Below are positions 42,920 to 51,574 of a DNA stretch of 64,000 bases, one piece after another. This DNA comes from JAAURS01 sp044923475 (GTDB lineage Bacteria; Cyanobacteriota; Cyanobacteriia; Thermosynechococcales; Thermosynechococcaceae), in NCBI RefSeq assembly GCF_044923475.1, contig NZ_CP137338.1, positions 2,046,001 through 2,110,000 of the forward strand, given 5' to 3'. The notes below the pieces were generated by a model, which had not been told where the DNA came from, searched no databases, and worked only from the letters and a program-made list of their open reading frames with translations. The first letter of the stretch is position 1. Every line of letters starts with the position of its first letter. Position numbers and translations under genes: made by a program.

Positions 42920-45900
42920 TTAAGCAGCGACAGCTACGAGCTGGTGGAGCGTTTCGAGCAGCGTATCTTCGCGGAACGGCTTAGAAAAATAGTCGCTCGC
43001 CCCCAGGGACATGGCTAGCTTGCGGTGTTTGTCGCCACTGCGAGACGTGAGCATGACCACTGGAATATTTTGGGCCGTCGGCATCGCTTTGATATGGGCT
43101 AAGAACCCAAAGCCGTCGAGACGCGGCATTTCGACGTCGCAGACCACCGCCTGAATGGGTAAACCGGAGTGCACTTGTTCGAGGGCGTGCTGCCCGTCTT
43201 TGGCCTGCTCGACCCGGAAGCCTGCTTTTTCGAGCGTCAGCGCTAGGAAGCGGCGGACGTTGACGGAGTCATCCACGACCATCACTAAGGGTCGAACTGG
43301 AGCAGCCGCTGCGGCGATCGCTGCGATGGGCTGTTGGGCGATCGCTGCAATTTCCTGAAGTTCGGCATCGGGTTCGGCTTCGAGATGCTGGCTTTGAGCG
43401 TCGATGTACTGAAGCAGGCTGAAGGGATCGACGAGGGGGACGATGCGACCGTCTCCCAAGACGGTGCAGCCTGCAAAGGCAGAAGGCAAAGCAATGGCGC
43501 CCTCAACTTGACGGACGGTCACTTCCTGCTCGCCCCAATAGCGATCGACTTGAATTCCCACCACTTCACCGTCCCGATCGACGAGTAGAACGCTGGGTCG
43601 GTCGATTTTAGGAGAAGATTCGAGATCGGCTTGGAGGTTCGAACGGGGGAACGTCAGCCAATCCTGAAGCTGCACGAAGGGAATCGCGGTGCCATCGAGG
43701 TCGAGGGTTTTGCGTCCGCTGGCAGAAGAAAGGTTTTGGGACTCTAGAAGCAACATTTCCTCCACCGAATCGGTCGGAAATGCCATCAGAGAACCGTTGC
43801 TTTCCACGAGAAGGACGCGAATTACCGAAAGGTTAAAGGGAACGGTGAGCGTAAAGGTCGTGCCCTGGCCCAGTTGGGTATCGACGGAAATCGAACCTTT
43901 GATTTTTTGGAGGTTGGTGCGAACGATATCCATGCCCACGCCCCGTCCCGACAGATCGCTCACCTGCTCGGCAGTGCTGAAACCGGGTTCGAAAATGAGA
44001 TCTAAGAGTTCGGAGGGCGTGGCGGTTTCTAAGGTGTCGCGATCGAGACCCATGCGAGCCGCTTTGGCTTTCACTTTTTCTAAATCGATGCCGTTGCCGT
44101 CATCCCGCAGGGTAATGACGATTTGGTTGCCGCGATAGGCGGTATTGATGGCGATCGATCCCTTGGCTGGCTTGCCTTTGGCCATCCGAGCTTCGGGCGT
44201 TTCAATGCCGTGGTCGAAGGAATTGCGGAACAAGTGAATCAGCGGATCGCTGAGGGTTTCCAAAACCGTCCGGTCTACTAGCGTGGAGCCGCCGGAAATT
44301 TTAAGTTCGACGGCCTTATTGTGCTGCTGGCAGAGTTCGCGCAGCGTTCGGGGGAAGCGTCCCAGTACGTCGGAGATAGGCCGCATCCGCATTTGCGTCA
44401 TGCCCACTTGAAGCTTTTTGGCCGTGCGGCTTAAGGACCTTGCGGTTTGTTCGGCGTCGTCTAGGTGAGTATTGATGTCAGTCGTGACTTCTTCGATTTG
44501 GACGGCGCTCTCCATCAGTTCCTGAGACAGCGAATGGAGTTCGCTGTAGCGATCCATTTCTAGAATGTCAAACCCTTGGGTTAAATCTGAAAATGCACCG
44601 CCACTGATGAGAGAAAAACCCATGCCGTCGGTGGCTGACTGAAGTGAGGGTTGCTCGGTCTGCGCGCTAGAACGGGCCGAACGGCGATCGAGATCCGACG
44701 ATCGCGCGAAGTCGGAGGCTTGCATTGCAACTTTTTCTGAGGTGCTTCTGAGCTGGACGTTAGATTCTTCTAAAGAGCGCACCCGTTGCGTTAGGAGTCC
44801 GGTCAAGTCGCGCAGCCGTTTGAGCTGAAGGGTTAACCCGCTGCGCTCGATTAACAGTTCGCCGAGTAACTCTCCCATTTGGTTGAGCTGCTGCGCTGAA
44901 ACCCGAAGCGTTTGGTCCGCCTCTGAATCTTGACGGTCTGGGTGCAGGTCGGCGCGATCGCCGATCGCGCCGACCTTTGTCTTCGCGGACCGTGCGACTG
45001 GGGTTGGTTCCGCTGCTGCGAGAACGGGTTCGGCGATCTCTGGGAGGTCTGAGGTAGGCTCTGGGGGCGCAGAATGCGGTTCTGGAACGGTCAATAACCC
45101 TTCGATTTCCAGCGTTGGCTGGACTTCAGAAGATTCCAGTGCCTCGACGACTTCTGTAAGTTCTAGAAAATCGTCAACTTCTGGGATCGGGTCGCTGGTC
45201 CCAGGGGACTCAAAGGCAGCGGAGAACTCGAATTCATCCGCTGGGGTTTCCAACTCCTCTAACCCCAGCGCATCCCAGTCCATCTCCATCTCGCTCAATG
45301 CGGGGGAAGAATCGGCGATCGCCTCTGAGGGAGCGGCTGGAGCGGCTGGAGCGGCACCCAATCCCAACGTCGTTGGAATCAAGTCCCGTTGACCGATCGT
45401 CACCATGGCTTGGGCTTTGCGCCAAGCCTGCAGGGCCTGATTTGCCACGGGAACCAACCGATCGGTTGCAACTGCGGCCAGATGACGGGAAACATCTTGG
45501 CAAAGGTCGCAAAACGTCGGCAGATCCAACATTTCGCCAAGGCCGCCCAGTTCTTGGGCGGCGATCGCAAATTCCGACTTAAGGCAAGGTAAGTCGGGAT
45601 TGCCCAACACCTCATCGAGGCGGTTCAAGATCGAATCGACCTCTGTTCCAAACAGGAGGGCAATCATATCTTCCCCTGCCTCTTCGGAAAGCAGCGCTGT
45701 TTCGTCTTCGGGCTGGGGTTCTCCCAAGCGGTCGTACAGCGCCTCAAAGGTGGGTGCAGCGGTACCGTCAAGCCATGCATCGGATAGGGGAGTCCCCTGG
45801 CGATCGCATTGTGCCACCTGACGGAGATGGTCGACCCCTAACAACAGCAATTGCTCGACATTTTCATCTTTGGCGTCGGCAGGTCTGACCTTCAGCACCT

Positions 45901-46132
45901 TGAACGAATCTTCAATGCGGTGGGCGAGGCGGCTGAGGGTCGCGAACCCCATCATGGCGCTACCGCCCTTGATGGAGTGAGCCGCTCTCAAAATCCCATC
46001 CATTGTAGAGCGGTCTAGCCCTCGGGCAGACATGCCGAGCACGCCCGATTCGATCTCATCCAGGTACACCTGCGCTTCATCTAAAAACTGGAGCCGGACT
46101 TGCTGTTCGCTATCTTTGGTTTTATTAAGCAT
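42920..46132 (-). CDS. CheA-type hybrid histidine kinase with C-terminal receiver (PilL/PixL-like)
   Basis: 1070 aa from ATG 46132; a GTG 33 bases upstream is possible. Order: Hpt domain with phospho-His52 in RAAHSIKGGSAMMG; long acidic, Ala/Glu/Pro-rich linker (about 200-400); dimerisation segment QLNQMGELLGELLIERSGL; HATPase with NSFDHGIETPEAR, DDGNGIDLEKV and GRGVGMDIVRTNL; CheW-like regulatory domain; receiver with VMVVDDSVNVRR and CDVEMPRLDG. It phosphorylates the CheY-type regulators of this cluster. In cyanobacteria such kinases control type IV pilus motility or phototaxis. Confidence 0.94.
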   Translation of the reverse strand: MLNKTKDSEQQVRLQFLDEAQVYLDEIESGVLGMSARGLDRSTMDGILRAAHSIKGGSAMMGFATLSRLAHRIEDSFKVLKVRPADAKDENVEQLLLLGVDHLRQVAQCDRQGTPLSDAWLDGTAAPTFEALYDRLGEPQPEDETALLSEEAGEDMIALLFGTEVDSILNRLDEVLGNPDLPCLKSEFAIAAQELGGLGEMLDLPTFCDLCQDVSRHLAAVATDRLVPVANQALQAWRKAQAMVTIGQRDLIPTTLGLGAAPAAPAAPSEAIADSSPALSEMEMDWDALGLEELETPADEFEFSAAFESPGTSDPIPEVDDFLELTEVVEALESSEVQPTLEIEGLLTVPEPHSAPPEPTSDLPEIAEPVLAAAEPTPVARSAKTKVGAIGDRADLHPDRQDSEADQTLRVSAQQLNQMGELLGELLIERSGLTLQLKRLRDLTGLLTQRVRSLEESNVQLRSTSEKVAMQASDFARSSDLDRRSARSSAQTEQPSLQSATDGMGFSLISGGAFSDLTQGFDILEMDRYSELHSLSQELMESAVQIEEVTTDINTHLDDAEQTARSLSRTAKKLQVGMTQMRMRPISDVLGRFPRTLRELCQQHNKAVELKISGGSTLVDRTVLETLSDPLIHLFRNSFDHGIETPEARMAKGKPAKGSIAINTAYRGNQIVITLRDDGNGIDLEKVKAKAARMGLDRDTLETATPSELLDLIFEPGFSTAEQVSDLSGRGVGMDIVRTNLQKIKGSISVDTQLGQGTTFTLTVPFNLSVIRVLLVESNGSLMAFPTDSVEEMLLLESQNLSSASGRKTLDLDGTAIPFVQLQDWLTFPRSNLQADLESSPKIDRPSVLLVDRDGEVVGIQVDRYWGEQEVTVRQVEGAIALPSAFAGCTVLGDGRIVPLVDPFSLLQYIDAQSQHLEAEPDAELQEIAAIAQQPIAAIAAAAAPVRPLVMVVDDSVNVRRFLALTLEKAGFRVEQAKDGQHALEQVHSGLPIQAVVCDVEMPRLDGFGFLAHIKAMPTAQNIPVVMLTSRSGDKHRKLAMSLGASDYFSKPFREDTLLETLHQLVAVAA

Positions 46133-46201
46133 GGTGGCTGCATCGGTAAGTGCAGAGCTGCCCACAACGCGGCTCTACTGAACGGAAAAATATCTGTGGG
46201 A

Positions 46202-46243
46202 TAAAAACAAAGGCAGGCAGCAGGGGAAAAGGCCCCTGCCGCC
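46202..46243 (-). terminator. Terminator-like hairpin between MCP and CheA genes
   Basis: On the minus strand GGCGGCAGGGG pairs with CCCCTGCTGCC (one G-U) around a six-base loop, followed by TGCCTTTGTTTTT. It sits 10 bp after the MCP stop and about 70 bp before the CheA start, so it may reduce CheA relative to receptor transcripts (inference). Confidence 0.65.
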
Positions 46244-46253
46244 CCCAAACTGC

Positions 46254-48950
46254 CTACGCGTCGACCTTAAACGTTCCCACCGAAGCTTGGAGCTGCTGGG
46301 CGATCGCAACTGTCTCTTGCAGGGACGTTGACACTTGCCGGGAGGTATCGGAGGTGCGTTCGGAACCTTCAGTAATTTGCTCCATCAGCAGTTTTACTAC
46401 TTGAGACGTCTCGGTTTGAGAAACCGTGGCGCTGGAAATAGACCGCAGCAGCTCGTCGATTTCGCGAGAGACTTTCACGATTTGATTCAGGCTTTCTTTG
46501 GCCTCTTCCACCTGACGCGTCCCTTCAACCACCTGAGTGGTCCCGTTTTCCATCGCGTCCACCACCTCGCTGGTTTCCCGTTGAATGGCATCCACGATTC
46601 CTTCAATTTCCTTCGTTGCAGCCGCAGATTGTGCCGCCAGCGCCCCGACTTCCTCCGCAACCACTGCGAAGCCCCGTCCTTCTTCGCCAGCTCGGGCTGC
46701 CTCAATACTGGCGTTAATGGCAAGGAGGTTGGTCTGCAACGCGATTTGGTTGATCAGAGACACCACCTTAGAAATCTGTTGAGACGATTCCCCAAGGCGT
46801 TTCACCTTCTTGGCTGTTTCGGCAACGGTTTCGCGCAGTTGCAAAATACTGTCCACCGTGCGATCCATGGTTTTACCGCCATTTTCAGCGGTCAGAGAGG
46901 CAATTCCCGACACTTTGGCTGCCTGGCGGGCGTTTTCAGCCACTTGCTGAATCGACAGGGCCATATCTTCTACCGATCGCAGGGTATCGGTAATTTGCTG
47001 CGCTTGGGTTTGCGCGTCTTGGGCCAACTGACCCATGACGAGTTCGTTACTGCCGACGGAATTGTTCACCTGGGCAGAAGCGACTTTCACCTGGGATACA
47101 ATCCCTCGCAGACTTTCTACAATAGAGTTAAAGAAGTCAGCTACAATTCCAATTTCTCCAGCACTCACGTCGGCCCGCACGGTTAAGTCGCCTTCGGATG
47201 CGCCTTCAACGTCTTGCAGGAGGGTCAGGAGTTCCATTTGCAATGCTTCGTTTCGTTTTTGGGCCTGCTCTGCTTCAAATTGCTTCCGCTCGATCAGGGC
47301 CAGACCGCCAAGGGCCGTTGCAAATTCCGCTGCAAATTCTTGCATCGTGTCGATTTCAGCTTGATGCCAATCGTGAGTGCGGGTGCAGTGGTGAACCACC
47401 AGTAATCCCAGCAATTCTTCCCCTTGAACGATGGGGACCACTAAGTTGGCTTTAATTTGCAGCCGCTTCATCAGATCTAGGTGATCGGGGTGGAACCCGG
47501 CATTAAACACGTCGCTGGTCGGTACAGTGCGACCTTGCTTGTAAGCATCTCGCAGTACGGCAGGAATGCAAGGATCTTCGATTTTGTCGGCGAGCGCTAA
47601 GGGAAGGTTGGGAAGAACGGCTTCGCCCGCAATATGACCGCTCCAGTCCGAATAAAAACGGTAGATGACGGCCCGATCGGCATTTAGAGTTTTGCGGACT
47701 TCTTCAAGGAGGGGATTGAGGGGGGCGACGAGGGCTTGAGTGTCTGTCGCCTGAGCCACTTCGGCCAGCAGTTGCGTTTTGCGAGCGCTTTGTTCCTGCT
47801 GAGTCAAAAAGGCCTGAATTTGTCCGGCCATCAAGTTGATGTTGCCGCCCAGAATGGCAAGTTCGTCGGTTCCGGCAACTTCCACGCGGGTATCGAGCTG
47901 ACCTTGGCCGATTTTGCCCACCGCGTCCGCAGACGCCAGAATGGGTTGCGTAGCGCGGCTAGCTAATGTAGAAGCAATAGCCGCTACCGCCGCTGCTGTG
48001 CCCAAGGTACCTAAGGTTAGAAAGAGTGCGAGATCTCGCGAAGACTTGAATGCAATGTCCTTATCGACCGCGAGAATGGCATCCCATTTCAGGTCTGGCA
48101 TTTGGTTGAGTTTTTGCAGCGGCGCGTAAGCAATCAACTGATCGCTTTTTGACATGCCATCTATGCCGTATTCAACTCCTGTTTTTCTACTCTCCAATCG
48201 CTGAGCGAGCGCTTTAAAGTCGTCTTTCGCAGAACGTCCCACCTGCTCCTTTTCTAAGGCCAAAAAGAACTGGCCGGACGCGTCGACGAGGTGATATTGC
48301 TCGCCATTATCGCTAAAGTTTTTAATGACTTCTTCTAAGGCGGCAAGGAGCATCCGAGAACGCACAACACCAATAATTTGACCCGTCGCTTTATTTCTGA
48401 CGGGAGCAGCCAGGTAAATCGAAACCTTCCCAGTTGTTTTGGATACATCCGGTTGAGAAATGATTGCTTTTCCAGTCTTCAGTGCCTCTTGGAAGTAACT
48501 CCGGTCCTTGTGATTTTTAAGCGCGGGGCCAGCCGATTGAGCAAGGACATCGCCGTTGACGTCGAACACGGCAATACTGTCATAAACGCTATATTTTTTA
48601 ATATATGTATCGAGAACCGCGTTTTTTTCGCTGGGGCTAATTGCACTAATGAGTTTGGGATTGCTAAAGACGGGCTGTTCGGCCAGCACTTGGATGTCGC
48701 CGTAGCGCTCCACCATAAAACGGTTGACCTTATCGGCCATCCCTTCCGCCCGCGTTTTTTCTGCGTTCGAGATTTGATTCGTGAGGGCCTGACTTGAAAC
48801 GGAGTAGGCCACTCCCCCAATCCCGACCACCGGGACGGTCCCGATCGCGATCGCCAGGAAAGTAGCTTTTGCCTTTAGGCCCAGATTTGCCCACCAAGTC
48901 GCAGCACCTTGAGGGGACAACGGAGAAGAATTAACACGAGTCGTTTCCAT
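46254..48950 (-). CDS. Methyl-accepting chemotaxis protein with dCache, HAMP and CBCR-like GAF (PilJ-like)
   Basis: 898 aa from ATG 48950. Order: cytoplasmic lead, membrane helix (about 20-45), periplasmic dCache sensor (about 47-300; YFQEALKTGKAIISQPDVS), second helix (about 305-330), HAMP, GAF (about 395-545), a second HAMP-like segment (EGDLTVRADVSAGEIG), and the MCP signalling coiled coil with the conserved tip QIALQTNLLAINASIEAARA and GRGFAVVAEEV. The GAF resembles phytochrome/CBCR GAFs (DWSGHIAGEAV, KANLVVPI) but where photoreceptors have P-C-H it has PDH, so no canonical chromophore Cys; a DPCI motif sits at the DXCF position. It probably senses a small molecule through dCache rather than light. 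Confidence 0.93.
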   Translation of the reverse strand: METTRVNSSPLSPQGAATWWANLGLKAKATFLAIAIGTVPVVGIGGVAYSVSSQALTNQISNAEKTRAEGMADKVNRFMVERYGDIQVLAEQPVFSNPKLISAISPSEKNAVLDTYIKKYSVYDSIAVFDVNGDVLAQSAGPALKNHKDRSYFQEALKTGKAIISQPDVSKTTGKVSIYLAAPVRNKATGQIIGVVRSRMLLAALEEVIKNFSDNGEQYHLVDASGQFFLALEKEQVGRSAKDDFKALAQRLESRKTGVEYGIDGMSKSDQLIAYAPLQKLNQMPDLKWDAILAVDKDIAFKSSRDLALFLTLGTLGTAAAVAAIASTLASRATQPILASADAVGKIGQGQLDTRVEVAGTDELAILGGNINLMAGQIQAFLTQQEQSARKTQLLAEVAQATDTQALVAPLNPLLEEVRKTLNADRAVIYRFYSDWSGHIAGEAVLPNLPLALADKIEDPCIPAVLRDAYKQGRTVPTSDVFNAGFHPDHLDLMKRLQIKANLVVPIVQGEELLGLLVVHHCTRTHDWHQAEIDTMQEFAAEFATALGGLALIERKQFEAEQAQKRNEALQMELLTLLQDVEGASEGDLTVRADVSAGEIGIVADFFNSIVESLRGIVSQVKVASAQVNNSVGSNELVMGQLAQDAQTQAQQITDTLRSVEDMALSIQQVAENARQAAKVSGIASLTAENGGKTMDRTVDSILQLRETVAETAKKVKRLGESSQQISKVVSLINQIALQTNLLAINASIEAARAGEEGRGFAVVAEEVGALAAQSAAATKEIEGIVDAIQRETSEVVDAMENGTTQVVEGTRQVEEAKESLNQIVKVSREIDELLRSISSATVSQTETSQVVKLLMEQITEGSERTSDTSRQVSTSLQETVAIAQQLQASVGTFKVDA

Positions 48951-49065
48951 AATTGATGTCAGATCCCCCGACCATAAAAAAGTAAGCGTGAATAAATTTG
49001 ACAAATGCGGTCAGTCGAGGCAGTGTGGCGCTTACCTTTCTGACCGCAATTTTTAAGACAATCTT

Positions 49066-49563
49066 CTATCGATTCCCAGCCAATACGGGTGACCGAACGA
49101 TGGCGTCCACATCGAGCACCCAGAGCGTTTCCCGCTCGTGAATCAAACCGCCCCGCAGGTAGGGCGTTAGTTCCGGCAGAATCTCTCCCAGCATGGGTTG
49201 CATGGCTTCCGTCACAAGTCGCACGACCCCTCGAATTTCTGGCACGACCAGTCCCAGCGGCGTTTTCCCAGACCGAATAATTGCCAGGTTATACTGCTGC
49301 ACGTTTAGACTCTGAGACTCCAATCCCAGCAGTTGCGCTAAGTTGACAACCCAAATAACTCGGCTTTTTTGGTTGAGCAAACCCAGTACGCAAGCGGGCA
49401 TATTGGGCACGGGCGTGACCCTACTCGGTGGAATGGCGATCGCCTCTTGAGCCTGAGCCATCGGCAACACGGCAAATTGTTCGAGCGTCAGTTGGACCTT
49501 CAGGTAAGGATCGCCAACGGCTTTCTGCTGAAGCGTTTGAGCGTCTAGAATGGGCAGCTTCAT
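49066..49563 (-). CDS. CheW-type adaptor (PilI/PixI-like)
   Basis: 165 aa, single CheW domain: YLKVQLTLEQFAVLPMAQAQEA, RVTPVPNMPACVLGLLNQKSRV, VVNLAQLLGL and GLVVPEIRGVVRL. It couples the MCP to the CheA kinase. ATG 49563, just 3 bp after the CheY gene ends and 115 bp before the MCP. Confidence 0.92.
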   Translation of the reverse strand: MKLPILDAQTLQQKAVGDPYLKVQLTLEQFAVLPMAQAQEAIAIPPSRVTPVPNMPACVLGLLNQKSRVIWVVNLAQLLGLESQSLNVQQYNLAIIRSGKTPLGLVVPEIRGVVRLVTEAMQPMLGEILPELTPYLRGGLIHERETLWVLDVDAIVRSPVLAGNR

Positions 49564-49566
49564 AAC

Positions 49567-49929
49567 TTAGGCGATGACAGATTTAACAGCTTTTACCAAA
49601 TCGTCTTGAGTAAAAGGCTTGGTGACGTACACATCTGCACCCTGCTTCATACCCCAGAGGCGATCCAAATCTTGATTTTTAGAAGTACAAACTACGATGG
49701 GCGTTTTTTGAGTCGCTTCATTTTTCTTGAGCGTGCGGCAAAGTTCAAATCCACTCATCCCTGGCATGACGACATCCGTGACCACCACATCGGGTTTGTG
49801 GTCTGCAGCCTTGCTCATTGCCTCTTTGGCATCCGTTGCAACGATGACAGAAAAACCGCTTTCTTTCAGGAAACGCGTCATTAATTCGAGTTCCGAAGGT
49901 GTATCGTCGACAACCAGAATCGTTTTCAT
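49567..49929 (-). CDS. CheY-like single-domain response regulator (PilH/PixH-like)
   Basis: 120 aa from ATG 49929 (MKTILVVDDTPSELELMTRF); the longer frame adds 40 residues without family resemblance. Receiver domain only: acidic pair VVDD, phospho-Asp in VVVTDVVMPGMSG, Thr in VVCTS and Lys in VTKPF. Target of the CheA kinase. Confidence 0.94.
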   Translation of the reverse strand: MKTILVVDDTPSELELMTRFLKESGFSVIVATDAKEAMSKAADHKPDVVVTDVVMPGMSGFELCRTLKKNEATQKTPIVVCTSKNQDLDRLWGMKQGADVYVTKPFTQDDLVKAVKSVIA

Positions 49930-50045
49930 AGTAGCCTCTATCAATAGTGTGAAATAACTGTGCGAAATATCAAAGTCCGATGACCTTAGTATTCCCATCT
50001 CGTTGCAGGAACTGACGGATGGTGTATGGATAATAGTGCTGCGCC

Positions 50046-51350
50046 TCAAACGAGATAGCGGAATACCATCTTCAGGAGCTGCTCCTGAGTAAAGGGTTTC
50101 GTCATGTAGTCAGTGGTCCCAGCCATTTTTGCCCTGGCCCGATCGATGAGTCCGGTATTGCCCGTCACCATGATGATGGGGATTTTCTTAAACATGGAAT
50201 GCTTGCGGAGTAAGCGACATAGCTCGTATCCATCGACTTTCGGCATTCCAACATCGAGGAGAATCAAGTCGGGCTTGATTCGCATGAGTTCGACCAAGGC
50301 TTTTAAGGAATCTTGAATCAGAGATAGCGAGAGATTTTCATCGCCCAAAAACTGCTCGATCGTTTGCAACATGGCTGGGCTATCGTCAATGCAGGCAACT
50401 CGGAATGTCTTCGTTTCTTCCGAGGATTGGGGCAGCGCGTCGAAACTCCCGACCGATTCGGATGGCTCTGAAACGGGTGCAGGGGTTGCCTCCGCACTGA
50501 TCGCTTCAACGGCTTGAGTGGAGGTATCTTGAGTGTTGGTACCTTGAGTGTAGGTACAAGTTGTCGCAAAACTGGGCAGCTCGCTGTATGGAAACTGCGC
50601 CTCCCGCAGTAGAATGGCTTTGTCCAGAATCAACGGATAGAGACTTTTCACCAGCTTTAGCTCGTCTTGATCGAGCATAATTGCAAGATGTCTGAAGCTA
50701 AAGCCCTTTAACAGTTTTCCCAAGCGTTGCTGTCGCTCCGATGTGAGTTTGAGGGACTGAGATTGGCTGAAAAGATAGGGCCGTTGATAGGGAGAGCAAA
50801 TGTGGGGCGCTAGACTTTGCCAAACTTGAATGCGTTCGTCGCACTCTTGGAGCAATCGATCGAAATCGAGCGGTTCCGCAATGCTGAGAACCCGTTCGCT
50901 CGGCACAAAGGTGGTCGTGCCTTCTCGCACCAGCAAAAGAGACTCCAACGCCTCTTTTGACATCGATAAAATCAAAGCTCGAGCTGCTTCTGGGTCTAAA
51001 GTTTCATCTTGCAGGAGCATGCCAATGCCCTGATAATCTGGCCGAGGATGGGTATCGGCTTCTCCGTGGGAATCGAGCGACAAGCGAATTTGGGCGCGAC
51101 TGCCTTGGGTAATAGCAGGAATGCGACGGCTGAGACCCCGCAAATGGCAGTCGAGCCGATCGATGGACTCGACGGAGTGAGTGATGTAGAGCAGCTGCCC
51201 GCAATCGATGTAGACGAACCATTTCGTTGAGCCGCTATCAATTTCAAGGTAGCCTCTTTGAATGCCTTGTAGGTGCTCTTGGATGGCTCGAGCTGCTTCA
51301 AAGGCGTTCTGGCTGTCAATCTCTAGATTGGGTTCGGACAGTTGAATCAT
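50046..51350 (-). CDS. PatA/PixG/PilG-type response regulator (PATAN plus receiver)
   Basis: 434 aa. N-terminal PATAN domain (about 1-190; starts QNAFEAARAIQEHLQGIQRG, with WFVYIDCGQLLYITHS), a middle helical region and a variable Thr/Pro-rich linker, then a receiver at about 312-434 with VACIDDSPAMLQ, Asp in LILLDVGMPKVDG, MVTGN and MTKPF. It is the first gene of the cluster, as pixG and pilG are in Synechocystis; such proteins set pilus motor direction and polarity. ATG 51350; divergent from purL. Confidence 0.92.
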   Translation of the reverse strand: MIQLSEPNLEIDSQNAFEAARAIQEHLQGIQRGYLEIDSGSTKWFVYIDCGQLLYITHSVESIDRLDCHLRGLSRRIPAITQGSRAQIRLSLDSHGEADTHPRPDYQGIGMLLQDETLDPEAARALILSMSKEALESLLLVREGTTTFVPSERVLSIAEPLDFDRLLQECDERIQVWQSLAPHICSPYQRPYLFSQSQSLKLTSERQQRLGKLLKGFSFRHLAIMLDQDELKLVKSLYPLILDKAILLREAQFPYSELPSFATTCTYTQGTNTQDTSTQAVEAISAEATPAPVSEPSESVGSFDALPQSSEETKTFRVACIDDSPAMLQTIEQFLGDENLSLSLIQDSLKALVELMRIKPDLILLDVGMPKVDGYELCRLLRKHSMFKKIPIIMVTGNTGLIDRARAKMAGTTDYMTKPFTQEQLLKMVFRYLV

Positions 51351-51574
51351 TTATTTACCCCGTTCGTGTTACCGATTTTTGCCATTTTTGAGTAAGCCTA
51401 AACGCGTTGCATCAATGAAAACGACTGAGGTGTTCCTTAAGTCGTGCATGGCTTTGTGGAAATCGGGCTGGCCTTAGTATGCCCCGGTCTATTGGGAAGC
51501 GAGCATTCAGTGCGATGCAACCGAGGGAGAACTCTGCTTGTACAATAGGCATCTGTGCTGTTGGTGAGGCTGAC

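Noticed and set aside
46254..48950. MCP as a PixJ-type phototaxis photoreceptor
   Set aside because: The GAF lacks the chromophore-binding Cys at the canonical position, so a light-sensor call is not supported.
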